64,000 nucleotides of DNA. Origin: Notamacropus eugenii (lineage: Eukaryota > Chordata > Mammalia > Diprotodontia > Macropodidae). The translations under genes and the position numbers were made by a program. Numbering within the stretch: the stretch's first letter is position 1; the number at the start of each line of letters is the position of its first letter. Below are positions 34,262-44,949 of the stretch, piece by piece. The stretch covers positions 213,334,116-213,398,115 of the forward strand of contig NC_092877.1 in assembly GCF_028372415.1 (NCBI RefSeq), in the 5' to 3' direction. The notes beneath the pieces were generated by a model. It was not told where the DNA came from and searched no databases. It saw nothing but the letters and a program-made list of their open reading frames with translations.

Positions 34262-34495
34262 ATTGTGGAAAGTGACTTAAGGAGGAGCTGTGGGTCACTT
34301 AGAGCTTGGTCATCAAACATTCTTCCTGGGCCACAGTCATTTTGACTTTTGTCTTGTCACTGGACTTAGATGACTCTGGAAGAGAGTGAAGCGGATGTCA
34401 TTGTGCAGCTCTGCCTCACTTAAAGCCAATTTACCCAGAACTCAAGATGTCGTCTTGTGATGCCGCTGGTCCTCTATGAAAATGAAGGACAAACC
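34262..34495 (-). mobile_element. Family A-related repeat, subfamily 2, inverted copy
   Basis: Read on the minus strand it has the same order as 32478-32812: agaggacc, tgacatc, ttaagtgaggcagagctg, gtccagtgacaagacaaaag and tggcccagg. The two copies are about 1.5 kb apart in opposite orientation. Confidence 0.65.
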
Positions 34496-34554
34496 ACTTA
34501 CTCATTATTTATTTGGTTATTTATTTATTTATTCATTTAAGCTGTTAAGAGACG

Positions 34555-34700
34555 TGAAAAACTATAAGCAGTGTGATATGATGGATACATTTCTGGACAT
34601 GAAGTTAGGGAAAAACTGCATTTAAATCTCTCCCTCACAATTTCTTGTTTTGTGATGTTGGACAAGGCATTTAACCTCTATGGAAATCAGAGAGTTACTT
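34555..34700 (+). mobile_element. SINE (MAR/MIR-like)
   Basis: It contains gcagtgtgatatgatggata, aaaactgcatttaaatctct and ggacaaggcatttaacctct. Confidence 0.5.
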
Positions 34701-34804
34701 AAGGAACTCTCTAGGATTCATCTAATGAATCATTTGGGGAGTGGGAAGGTGGGAAGAGGAAGTAAGGAATTCCCACACCTATGAAATCAAAGCTCCTTTG
34801 TATT

Positions 34805-34905
34805 CCTATAAGAAGCATATATTATTCCCACTTTACACAAAGGGAATTGAGGTGGAGCTTAAGCAAATAACCTGCTTTAGATAAGCATACCGTAAAATCC
34901 TGTTG
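34805..34905 (-). mobile_element. MIR fragment
   Basis: It reads tattattcccactttacaca, aagggaattgaggtggagct and taagcaaataacctgcttta, a reversed MIR. Confidence 0.5.
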
Positions 34906-35094
34906 TTGTTTTTTTCTAAGTCCCTTGGTTCCCTGGGTAGTGCTCTGTATTGTAGGAAGGATCGCCTCTGAAATCCACAATCTGACTTCCCCTAGCACTG
35001 AGTATATTACAAGAGATTTTTTCATATGTTTTTACTTACATCCAGGTAATTTTGACAAACGAAGAGTTAATTTGACAAAATTCTAGTCATGCTA

Positions 35095-35800
35095 AGTTTT
35101 AATAATCATGGTTTCCTTTTATAAATGCTCAGAAACTATCCTCTAATATGTTGCAGAATTTCATCAGAAATGGAAGTCAAGCTCACAGATCTATAGTATG
35201 AAGGATCAATCCTCTTCCCTTTTTTCTTTTGAAAATCATATTATTTGCCCTTCCCTGTTCCTATAGCACCTCTTTCATTCTCTAAGATTTTCCAAAGATC
35301 CTCTAAGACAAGTCAGAATCATAACCACTAACTCTATTAACACCTTCTAATGTGGTTTATCCAAGGTGAATCAACAGAAGGCAACTTGACTTGCTCTTCC
35401 CATCTCCTTACTTATCTTCATTTTCAACCTCACTCACATTCAACATTTTTATTCTATCCTTCATAGTCCTAAAATCATTCTGCTTGTTAAAGAAAATAGA
35501 AATAATATAAAAGTTCAAAAGTTCTTTCATTCTATTGTCTTTTGTCATCAACCCATCCTCTTTGAATAGTATACCTCTACCTTCTTTGAATTTCCTCTTA
35601 TTTCCAAAAAGTAAGAAGAGATGGTTTTGTAGCTCTTACCCTTTATTGCCAGTCTCAATTGGGAGTTTTCACATTCTTAAGCTGTTTTCATAAGCCTGTG
35701 TCAATTACTCTGTTTTCATTCTTGATTATCTCCCCTTACTTCTCTTCTACATGTCCTTTAAAAAATCTGGGTTGGTCAATGATATCAACCTTCATCTTCT
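35095..35800 (-). mobile_element. CR1/L3-type LINE, coding-region fragment
   Basis: The plus strand reads as the antisense of a CR1/L3 coding region: gcagaatttcatcagaaatg, cttttgaaaatcatattatt, tgcccttccctgttcctata, gcacctctttcattctctaa, gattttccaaagatcctcta and cttacttatcttcattttca. The order matches the antisense motif series ('tctggtacctctcctgttctcc...tttctcaaagatcat') known from L3/CR1 copies. It has no open frame and is long dead. Confidence 0.5.
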
Positions 35801-35989
35801 GAAACTTTTTTCACTTTATTGAAATCCTTCCTGCCATAAGAATTTCATTCTCGGTAACTCTGGATCCCTCTTGGTTCAACTTCCTCTGTAAAAATTTAGG
35901 TCACAAGATAAAGTAAAATTGTCCTGTATAGGGTCAGAAATATTCTACTTGATAATCTCAGTGATCTTTTCTCAGTTTTCTTTTTCTTT

Positions 35990-36080
35990 TCTCTGTAACA
36001 CATGGCAATGTTATTCAACCATATTTTTTTTCTCTGGGCCTTAATCTCCTCATCTGTATAATGAAGGAGCTGGACCAAAT
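35990..36080 (+). mobile_element. SINE fragment
   Basis: It contains aacacatggcaatgttattc, tctgggccttaatctcctca and tctgtataatgaaggagctg. Confidence 0.45.
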
Positions 36081-36344
36081 CAAGAGTATGCTGGACCCAG
36101 CTCATACTGGAAAGAGCAGATTGGGAAATTTGCAATATAAGCATTTACATTTCAGAAATCAGCAAAGGCTACAAATCAGAGCTTCATTTATTATTCTATT
36201 AATTTTTAGATTTAAGAAAATGATGCAGAAAATGTTAATAACGATAACTAAACTTAAAAGTCCATCACCTAGTTATTCCTCCCCAATTCTCCATAGCCCA
36301 GTTGTGAAACATTTACCAACACACCCCTGCATGAGCACCAAGTA

Positions 36345-36500
36345 AAAGATCAAAAAAGCATTTATTAAGTGATTTAACACATGAAAGGCATTGTGCTAAA
36401 TGAATATGAATACAAGCAGGCAAGACATTTTCTGTACTTAAGGAATTTACATCCTAATGGGGGAAAATAATGCATAAAGGGGAGACAGATGGGAAGACAG
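36345..36500 (-). mobile_element. THER/L2-like SINE fragment
   Basis: It reads aaagcatttattaagtgatt, gaaaggcattgtgctaaatg, tacttaaggaatttacatcc and taatggggg. Confidence 0.5.
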
Positions 36501-36784
36501 AGATAGATATGTACTCTGCAGTTTCCAGAGTGACATGATTTGGAAATGTCTATGAAGTAGCAGGAAGTCTGGGCTGGGGAAAGAGAAGATCAAAGTTCAT
36601 CTATCTGAGTCCCAGGATCCTATGAGGGGGGATGAAGAGGATGGTTAAAGGGTAGGCAACATGATTTTGCAATAGTCTAAGTTCACTTCCAACTATCAAT
36701 CCTATTATTCTGTAATCCTTCTTAAAATCTTTTTTCAACTTATTTGATACTATACATTCTTCATTCTCCATTAATATCTAGATA

Positions 36785-36955
36785 CAGAGGCATCTAGCTC
36801 TTAGGTGTCATAGCAGGTAAAGAACTAGACCTGGATTTGGAAAATGCGAGTTCAAATCCAGCCTCAGATACTTAGTAGCCATATGACCTTGGGTAAGTAA
36901 TTTAACCTGTCTGCCTCATTTTACTCATCTATAAAATGGGGTTAATAATAGATGG
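36785..36955 (+). mobile_element. MAR/MIR-type SINE
   Basis: It carries ctagctcttaggtgtcatag, gcgagttcaaatccagcctc, catatgaccttgggtaagta, tcattttactcatctataaa and atggggttaataatag. It abuts the L1-related copy that begins at 36957. Confidence 0.7.
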
Positions 36956-36956
36956 T

Positions 36957-38640
36957 ACTAGGGTATAGTCAAGATGGCAGAGTACAAACAGCAACCCCAG
37001 TGAACTCTCCCACCATTACCAATAATTTAAGAAATTATTGAACTACCTAAAAGCCATGATTAAAAGCAAAGCAAAAAACAAACAAGCAAACAAAAAGGCT
37101 AGACCACATATTCCAAGAAATTTTTAAGGAAAACTGCTCCAGCATCTTAGATCCCAAGAGTAAAACAGAAGATGAAAGAATCCACCAATTACTTTCAGAA
37201 AAAGATCACAAAATGAAAACTCCCAGGAATATTATAGCCTAATTCCAGAGCTCACAGGTCAAGGAGAAAATATTGCAAGCATCCAGAAAGGAACAATTCA
37301 AATATTGTGGAGCCACAGTCAGGATCACACAAGAATTAACAACTTCCACATTAAAAGAGCAGAGGGTTTAGAATATGATATTCCAGAAGACAAAGAATGA
37401 AATTACAAAGCTAGCATTGCAACCAAAAATAACTATCCAGCAAAACTAAGTTTAATTGTTCTGGTGGAAAAAAAATAGTTACTGAAATAGAGAACTTTTA
37501 AGTATTCCTTATGATAAGACCAGAACTGAAGAGAACTTGACATTCAAACAGGAGATTCAAGAGAAGCATAAGGAGATAAATGTGGAAGAGTAAGCATAAG
37601 ATATTCAGTAAAGTGAAATTATTTACATCAAACGATACTTGTCACTCCTAAGACCTTTATCATTGTTAGGGCAATTAGAAGGAGTCTAAATAAACAGAGC
37701 AGAATGACTGTGAGTCAATTATGTTGGGATGTTCTCTCAAGAAAAAGTGAAGGGGTAAAAAAGAGGTATGCACTGGCAGAAGGGGTATGGAAGAAGTAGA
37801 ATAGGGAAACCATTTTCACAGGAAAGATGTACTCAAGGAAGAGCTTTTATAGTGAGGGGGGAAATGGGTAGGAGTGGCAGGCAATGCTTGAAATTCACTC
37901 TCATCAGAATCGATTCAAATAGGAAAGCTATTTTCTCAAGTAGAGAAATAGGAGGGGGGTGATAAAAGGGAAAGTGAATTAAGGGAAGCAGTGGTCAGAA
38001 GCAAAACAGACTTTTGAGGAGGCACAGCCCAAAGAGAGAGAGAAGGATAAACAGAAAAAAAAAATATAGGATGGAGGTTAATGTATAATTAGTCATCATA
38101 ACTGTTAACATGAATAAGATGAGATCACCCATAAAATGGAAGTGCAGAATAGCTAAACAAGTGGTTTAGGAATATGATGGGGTACTATTGTGCTATAAGA
38201 AGCGATGAGAGGTATGATTTCAAAAAAAAAAAAAAAACATGGCAAGACGTGTACTAAGCGATGCAAAAGTGAAGTGAGAAGATCATTGTGCCCTGAAACA
38301 ACAATGCCATGGTGATGATCAACTGTGAAAGATTTGATGCAAGACAATTAAAATGAACTCATGATGAAAAAACGCCATCCACCTCCAAAGAGAGAACTTA
38401 TGAACTCTGAATACAAATTGAAGAATAATTTTCTTACTTTATTATAATAATTATTCATTATTATCAATATGTGACATATGGATAATATGGATATATTTTG
38501 CATGCTTTGACCTATATAATTCATATCATTTTGCTTGCCTTCTCAGTGCCTAGGGAAGTGGTAGGAGGGACGAAGACAATTTTGAATTCAATTTACCAAA
38601 GAAAAAGTGCTAAAAAATAAATAATAATTTTAAAATTAAA
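36957..38640 (+). mobile_element. Half-L1-related element with internal deletion
   Basis: It starts gggtatagtcaagatggcag (an L1-type head). After about 75 bases it jumps to the middle of ORF1 (ttgaactacctaaaagccat) and continues through agaaaatattgcaagcatcc and cattccagaag-like text. The 3' UTR follows, with an L1 terminal block (ggggtactattgtgctataa, gatcaactgtgaaagatttg, atccacctccaaagagagaa) and an AAATAAATAA tail. Compared with the copy at 6300 it has lost most of the 5' UTR and the ORF1 N-terminus. It is inactive. Confidence 0.7.
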
Positions 38641-38884
38641 GACAAATACCTAAAACAAACAAACAAACAAGGACAAATCAACAGTTGTTTTACTCATTTT
38701 TTAATAGTGGAAGAGGAAGTCTTAAGTGCAGGAATTTTCACTAGTATTTTGCTAATGATGCATTTTAAAAGCATCACCTAATATACATATTTAAACCTGA
38801 AAACAAACTACTGGAATCTGCATATCAGGCTGAAATTATTTGAAGTGCTTACAAATTTCCTGAAGAAAAAAAAAAACTCAAGAT

Positions 38885-39087
38885 CAGGGGTGGAGAACTT
38901 GTGGCCTCAAGGTCACGTGTGGTCTTCTAGGTCCTTGGGTATGATCTTTTGACTGAGTCTAAATTTTTCAGAACAAATCCTTTTATTAAGGGAATTCATT
39001 CTGTCAAGTTTGGATTCAGTCAATGGGCTACACTTGAGGACCAAGAGGGCCACATGTGACCTTGAGGTCACAGGTTCCCTACTCATG
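38885..39087. mobile_element. Palindromic hAT-like MITE, copy 1
   Basis: It begins CAGGGGTGGAGAACTTGTGG and ends with the inverse (cacaggttccctactcatg). Internally cttgtggcctcaaggtcacg pairs with gtgaccttgaggtcacaggt, and gacctagaa-type text pairs likewise. At 203 bp the whole element is one long imperfect palindrome, as in non-autonomous hAT elements. No clear 8-bp duplication survives. Confidence 0.7.
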
Positions 39088-39261
39088 GAATAAATATTGT
39101 ATTAGTAATCTTGGTTATTCATCATTTTTCTTAACCCCATTTTCCCCATTGCAGTCTATTTTTGAAAGCTAATTTGATTTTAAAGTTGTATAATTAATTA
39201 CGAGGAAATAGGGTATTTTAACCTCTTGCTAGCAGATTGACCCATGTGTTGTGAAATAGAT

Positions 39262-39465
39262 ATTACTTCCAATGAAAACAACTCTGAGGTACTACCTAAC
39301 ATGAATCTAATAAGAGAGAAAACAAAATGATACATGTTGGATACGTGGGGAAATTGGTACACTAGTGAAGTTGTGAACTGATCCAGCCATTCTGCAGAGC
39401 AATTTGGAACTATGCCTTAAGGGCAATGAAACTGTGTATACCTTTTGATCTAGCAGTTCCTTTCT
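39262..39465 (+). mobile_element. L1 ORF2 terminal fragment
   Basis: It contains aaaacaactctgaggtacta, tgatacatgttggatacgtg, gtgaactgatccagccattc and tgcagagcaatttggaacta, from the stretch just before the L1 stop codon. Confidence 0.7.
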
Positions 39466-39479
39466 GACACTGTTACTAT

Positions 39480-39757
39480 TATCTGATTCTTCTCCTCAAT
39501 TACTCATATGTGGCTAGTTATGTCTTGTCTAGTCATTTCATAACTGATTTACTGCAATAGTTAGCTAATTCATCTCCACATTTCTAACTTAATCTGACTC
39601 CAGGATTTCTTCCAATAAACCTTACACACTTCCTCCATACTAACCCTCCTCAAGAATTATTTTTATTTTAAAACTGCCCTGCTCAAGAGCCTATAAGAGC
39701 TTCCAATTACTTTTTAGATTAAGTAAATGCAAACTCTTCAGTTTGGCATTCAAGTAC
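39480..39757 (+). mobile_element. L2 LINE, left part of a split copy
   Basis: It contains cctgctcaagagcctataag, agcttccaattactttttag, attaagtaaatgcaaactct, and gtttggcattcaagtac at the break. The sequence resumes at 40345 on the far side of an LTR with aggacttccatcaactggct. Confidence 0.65.
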
Positions 39758-40344
39758 TGTAACAGCAAGGACCTTAACTACAGGAGAGTCTGCTGTACGG
39801 GTTCTTAGATATGCTTTTCTAAAAGGAAAGCAACTTTTGAAGGGTCAACAATCATTTTAATCAGGCACATGTATCCTTCACTTAGCTCAGAAGAAAAAGT
39901 CAGCACCCAGAACTTCAGAGAAAGTTCAAACAGAGAAACAAAGATCAACAGACAGGTCTTCCAGTTGTCTGAGCATAAGCAATACAGACATCACAAATCA
40001 ATAGACAGGTTCAATTGTCTGACAACTGCATACATACATAGGTACCAGAGAGCGAAGCCCCAAAATCTGGGATTTCAAATCTGGGCTCCTTATCGGATGC
40101 CCAGAGTCTCATCTGGCCAAATAAACTATTCCAATGAGTAAGACCCAAAGTAGAACCTCACCTCAGAGTATTTATACACTTTTCTGAGTCAGAGGACATC
40201 ATAACCCTTGAGAATCAGTGCCTCATTAGAAATTAACAAAAGGTATGGACCTTCCTACAAAACAAATCTTCCCTAACCAAACTTCCCTTAATGGGCAGGC
40301 CCATTAATGAGTGGGAAAGATCTTTAACTCTCAGTACCGTTACA
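39758..40344 (-). mobile_element. Solo ERV LTR, family L1x, inserted in L2 (587 bp)
   Basis: On the minus strand it starts TGTAACGG and ends CTGTTACA, with agagttaaagatcttt, actctgaggtgaggttct, tgacccttcaaaagttgc and tccttgctgttaca shared with 31662-32105. The flanks AGTAC (39753-39757) and AGGAC (40345-40349) look like a 5-bp target duplication with one change. It is a fossil solo LTR. Insertion into an already old L2 gives relative age only. Confidence 0.75.
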
Positions 40345-40485
40345 AGGACTTCCATCAACTGGCTGAATTTAACCCAACCATTTCCCCTGATTTCTCTTTG
40401 GTAGGGACTTTTTCCTCTAATCAGGATAGATTCCTCATGGTCTTCTTTGTATCCTAAAGCTCATTTCTTACCCAAGGCTCTATCA
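40345..40485 (+). mobile_element. L2 LINE, right part of the split copy
   Basis: It begins aggacttccatcaactggct, the direct continuation of the L2 text that stops at 39757. It then runs as aacccaaccatttcccctga and similar decayed sequence. Confidence 0.55.
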
Positions 40486-40496
40486 TATACTTAATA

Positions 40497-40696
40497 CTAA
40501 GGATGGGCAACCTGTGGTCTCAAGGCCACAAATGGTCTTCTACATCCTCAAGTGCTGCTTTTTGGCCAAGTCCAAGTTTTACAGAACAAATCTTTTTATT
40601 AAGAGGATTTCTTCTGTGAAGTTTGGATTCAGTCAAAGGGACCTTGAAGACCTAGAGTGCCACATGTGACCTTGAAGCCATAGGTTCCCATCCCTG
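40497..40696. mobile_element. Palindromic hAT-like MITE, copy 2
   Basis: It shares ggcaacctgtggtctcaagg, tcttctacatcctcaagtgc, acagaacaaatctttttatt and gtttggattcagtcaaaggg with the copy at 38885, and ends ggttcccatccctg. The flanks ACTTAATA and ATTTTATA agree at 6 of 8 positions, as expected for an old hAT duplication. Confidence 0.7.
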
Positions 40697-40727
40697 ATTT
40701 TATACTTTCTCTTTAAGAGAAATTCAA

Positions 40728-40730
<3 letters not shown>

Positions 40731-40781
<51 letters not shown>
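40731..40781. repeat. (TC)n microsatellite
   Basis: About 25 uninterrupted TC units. Confidence 0.95.
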
Positions 40782-40786
<5 letters not shown>

Positions 40787-40839
40787 CCATAAATATACAT
40801 ACATACACGTACATACCTCAAATTAATTTTTTTACTTTG

Positions 40840-41035
40840 TAGTTTTCAAAGCACCTTCATCACAAAAATGTGGTAAGACAGGTTATACAAATGTCATTAT
40901 TTCTGTTTTATTAAATCTCTTTTTCATTCATTAAGAAAAAGGAATTAAGAAAACTGAGAAAAATTAAATGACTTGCTCAAGGTCATATAACTAGAAAGTG
41001 GTTAAAGCAAAAATTGGAAACTAGGTGCTCAGAAT
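40840..41035 (-). mobile_element. MIR
   Basis: It reads tttcaaagcaccttcatcac, ttaagaaaactgagaaaaat and gacttgctcaaggtcatata, then actagaaagtgg. Confidence 0.6.
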
Positions 41036-42299
41036 ACTTATGCATGCATAGAACATGGACAGAATATAATCTCACACTTGGACCATACTTCACTATGCAC
41101 AACTATGGCCATGAGTCTCAATATCTTGTGTTTTTTACTATGCCTTGTTTCCTTTATTTCCAGAAAATTCCAAATCCCCAGTGATCTTTCTTTTTCTTTG
41201 ATTTCCTGTAACACTCATATTTTCTTGAAACCTGTATTGCCCCTATTTTTCTGGATACTTTGTGGAGCTGATCTCATTATTTCACAGTCACCCTTCAGAA
41301 ATTTTTACGAACTAACTGAACAGATTTTAACTTTTGGTCATGTTCAGACAGGACTTTACAGTATTCTGAGTCCTGTTCCAGCAGACAATGAATGAATTCA
41401 TCCTTTTCTTTCTCAATGTACTGAATGATGTGGGCCATCCAGTGATAGAAGTCTTCCTCACAAGTGAAAAAGGAGAGTCATGCTTCAAATTTTGCCCTAT
41501 TGTGTACTTATAGACACAAAGACATTTCCATTGCACTTTCTCTAAGACACTCAACATTGCACTATGTAGCAGTGTGATGCTTTCACTCATTCTTCTGTGC
41601 TCCCAGGTTTGTTTTCTCAACAGAACAAAACAAAATCCTCCCCATCCTCCCAAAACACCTAAATTTATTCTTATTTTTGTATAACAATGTAATTTTCCAG
41701 GTGAAGATGGCAGTTTAAATAAGAGCTCCTAAAATCCCACTCATATTTCATATACTGTGAGACCCAGAAAAATCAAGTGAAGTCTGTTGAATAATCTATT
41801 TCTTGGAGCATTTCTCACTGAACTCCTCTGTGTATCCAGTCATTCCAATGAGGAATTCTCCCAAAATTATATTTGTTACCAAAGAAATTGGAAAGGTATG
41901 GCTAAAGCTAGTGAAAAGTGACCCTTTCCATTTGTATGGAATTTTAGGATCAATTAACTCTTGAGTTCTCATTCTTCACTGTTAATCACAACAAATAAAG
42001 GGAACAGGAGTAATGTTAACAGTCCTATTTGGTGCACACAGAGCGGATGTCACATTGCTTATATTATATGAAATGAAATAAAACATGCACTGCTGGGGTT
42101 GATGTCTGCTAGACTTAAGGAACTCAAGGAATTTGGTGAATGACTACTGAGCCCAGGCCAGAACATATAGACAATTACACTGAATTCTCTGTTTGTTTTT
42201 CCTCCCCTGATATGACAGCTTGGATCTATGGGAAACATTCCCCAGCATCCCAGAAATATCCTGCATAACCCAAAGGGAACTCTAACTAATTGGAAACAC
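41036..42299. other. Repeat-poor stretch, no gene recognised
   Basis: A 105-residue plus frame (41078-41395) and a 108-residue minus frame (41327-41653) overlap each other. The first is hydrophobic near its start but has no known motif. Neither has support beyond length. No confident repeat is visible. Confidence 0.45.
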
Positions 42300-42650
42300 T
42301 TCAGAGAGAAGGAAATGCAGTCATTGAATCATTTTTTTTTTGTTACTCAGATGTACATATGGACTATTTTTGGTGGAATATTTGTCTTAATTTTAAATTA
42401 TACATAGTTTGATGGAACAAAATTAATTTAACACTCTAATCTCCATGTAGCCCAAGGGCCTTTCAAATCACAATGAAGCTTGACAAAAATGCCTCCCCCC
42501 ACCCCTTCCTCGGTGCTGGCTATCTAAATTGCCCTAGGAGATAGAGATAAAAGCAACGTAATTAGTTATTAAGCATATGTGCATCTAATTATACATTTAG
42601 TGTGATATGTAACCTAACCATTACTGTTATTGAGTGAAGAAACTCAAAGA
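42300..42650. promoter_or_regulatory. Candidate conserved non-coding element
   Basis: This AT-rich repeat-free block has several TAAT-core homeodomain-like sites (ttaatttaacactctaatct at 42423-42442, acgtaattagttattaagca at 42556-42575). The motif density is visible; function is inferred. Confidence 0.3.
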
Positions 42651-42834
42651 CAAATCAAAAGGGAAAAGGGAAACAACAAAGAAACCCAACGATAATGTGG
42701 AAAATAGGAGGCTGGCAGGTGACTGGGCTTGGAGTGGGAAACAGAAATTTTAAGGTTTCCTTTATGGATTTGCTATTAATTTCCTATTTGACAAAGTTGA
42801 AAATAATTTATCTGGATAGAGTAACTCACAACTA

Positions 42835-42960
42835 CCTCTTACAGAGATGGGAGGAAGATAACACATAATAGGTTTCTAAGACTGGATTTGAACTCAACGT
42901 CCTGATCTTAAATTGAGGGCTCTATCCACGACACCATGTTTCCTTTCCTTTATAACATGA
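42835..42960 (-). mobile_element. SINE, 5' part
   Basis: It carries taagactggatttgaactca, acgtcctgatcttaaattga and ctctatccacgacaccatgt, a reversed SINE head. Confidence 0.6.
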
Positions 42961-43689
42961 CTCCTTTGTAAATCTTCCATTTTCACTTCTGATATCCATT
43001 TTCAGAGACCATAAAAAATGGGAAAAAGGGGAGCATATCAAGTGTGATTGTGTTGTGATTCAAATATCTCCAATCTGTTTCTAGTTGATATATAACAGTA
43101 TTTTGTATCTCCTCACTTTTATTGATATTAAGAGAAATATAGAAAGCTGTATTCAGTAGTTTACCCTTTTCATGAAAATATAGAAACATCATCCTTCAAA
43201 TTTTCTTATCATTGAAGATTATCATATAATCATATAATATCATGAGACTATAGGATGATGACATACAATAGGTCCAAACAGCTGTCATCTCACCATCCAA
43301 TGAGGCAGACCCTTACATATCTTGTGGCTTATTATGTTTGATGTTGATAATTCCTCTAGTGGTTTGAATATTATTTTCTGTTTTTTCTCCATTTTCTTCT
43401 TCAAAAATTGAGGCATAGGAAGACAAGAAAAGTTGGTAATTTAATCACCTCCCTGACACAGTTACTATGGATCCAAAAAGATGATATGGAACGTGGGAGG
43501 GGATCCATGAATTTTGTTGTTTCTCAGCTATTAACAATATTTTTTAGTTATAAAACAAAACTACTTTACTATGAATGGGCTATCCACACAGCCACAATCT
43601 TCTTTGTAACTAATTCACAATAACAATAAAGTAGGAGCTTTGGGGTCATTGTTACCTATACGAGAAGTTCAGCATTTACTGTAGACTGC
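42961..43689. other. No recognised feature
   Basis: Nothing assignable. A 71-residue frame (43408-43623) is unremarkable. Confidence 0.5.
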
Positions 43690-43960
43690 TTGTGGAGTGC
43701 CATTCCTTCCTTGCCTGGAATGCCTTCACTTCTACTTTTGATTTATTGAGATTCTTCTTCCAACCCTAACTCGAATCCCACATTCTCCTTCCCAGATCGC
43801 TTCAGTCCAAAGTTTCACTCTCTCCTAGACCATTCCCCAGCTCCAATTACATTTCCTATTGCTCCATTCATTATTTACTTGCCATTTACTGCCTTTAATT
43901 GTTATTTATATTTTTCTTATTTTTTTTCTTTTTCTTTTTTTAATTTATGGAATAAAGCAA
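43690..43960 (+). mobile_element. L2-like LINE 3' fragment
   Basis: It has gcctggaatgccttcacttc, tgagattcttcttccaaccc and agcaccattccccagctcc-like pyrimidine text, then an atttacttgccatttact / ttatttatatttttctt end. Confidence 0.5.
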
Positions 43961-44564
43961 GCATTTCTATAACATAGTGTAACTCTGCCACCCAAAAGGA
44001 TTGCGCATGAAACTTTAAATCTGCTATGTACAATTTGCTATTCCCTTGAAATATATAATAAAGCTATCATTGCAATTTCCCCCCTTATTTTATCTTCCAT
44101 TACCCCCTCCCCATCTTGCCTCAGAGATGGCTACCATTAGAAAAAATATATATGTAAACATAAGTTATTTTATAACTACTTTATTTATCAATTCTTTCTC
44201 TGGACACAGATAGGATCTTTCTTCCTAAGTCCTTTATAGTTTATTTGGGTATTTATATGATTCTGACAAGGACATCTGCCAACACATTTGTAGGAACGAA
44301 GGTGGGAAAATATAAAGAAGGATCCCCTCAGCACTGATAAGTATTTGAAGGCAGCATCCCCTTTCTTTTTCTCTGGGCATACATTCTCTAATGACATTTT
44401 ATAGTCCAATTCTCTGTGTAATTCCTGGGTCACAGCTGATTATATGTTACCATGCAACTCTTCATTTCCATTTGCATGATCTCCAAACTTCATTCAGTTT
44501 TTGAGAGATCGGTGGTATCCCCTAATTCAGAGCCAAATAATGTGTGGATCTCATTTTAAAGTTT
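43961..44564. other. No recognised feature
   Basis: The 81-residue minus frame at 44188-44433 has no known domain. No confident repeat. Confidence 0.5.
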
Positions 44565-44760
44565 GAAGAGTGTTTCAGATACATTGTCCTGCCTGAGCCT
44601 CACAATCCTATGAAGCAGGCATTAGTGGTGTTATCATCATTTCCATTTTATAAATAAAAACAATTCCAAGAAGCTAAATGACTTGCCCATGGTGACAAGG
44701 CTAGCTTTCTGGTTCCAAGTCTCTCACTCTAAGTGTTGTCACTCTGCCTCTCACTTAGCA
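44565..44760 (-). mobile_element. MIR
   Basis: It reads cctgcctgagcctcacaatc, ctatgaagcaggcattagtg, ccattttataaataaaaaca, aaatgacttgcccatggtga and caaggctagc. Confidence 0.75.
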
Positions 44761-44761
44761 A

Positions 44762-44905
44762 TGAAATAGAAGTATGATCTGATGTAATGGAAAAAGTCTT
44801 AGATCTGAAGACAGGAGATTTTCATTCAAATACAAGTCTGTAAACATTTCCGAACATCAATTTATTCACTTGTAAAATGAGGTTAATAATATTTGCAATA
44901 CTATA
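44762..44905 (+). mobile_element. MIR
   Basis: It carries tctgatgtaatggaaaaagt, cttagatctgaagacaggag and cacttgtaaaatgaggttaa. It abuts the inverted MIR at 44565-44760. Confidence 0.6.
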
Positions 44906-44949
44906 GTAAAAAGAAAGGAATTGGATGAGAATGAGAAATGTAGAAAGTA

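Noticed and set aside
41078-41653. Overlapping 105-residue plus frame and 108-residue minus frame
   Set aside because: The first is hydrophobic near its start, but there is no recognisable family, and overlap on opposite strands without other evidence is expected by chance.
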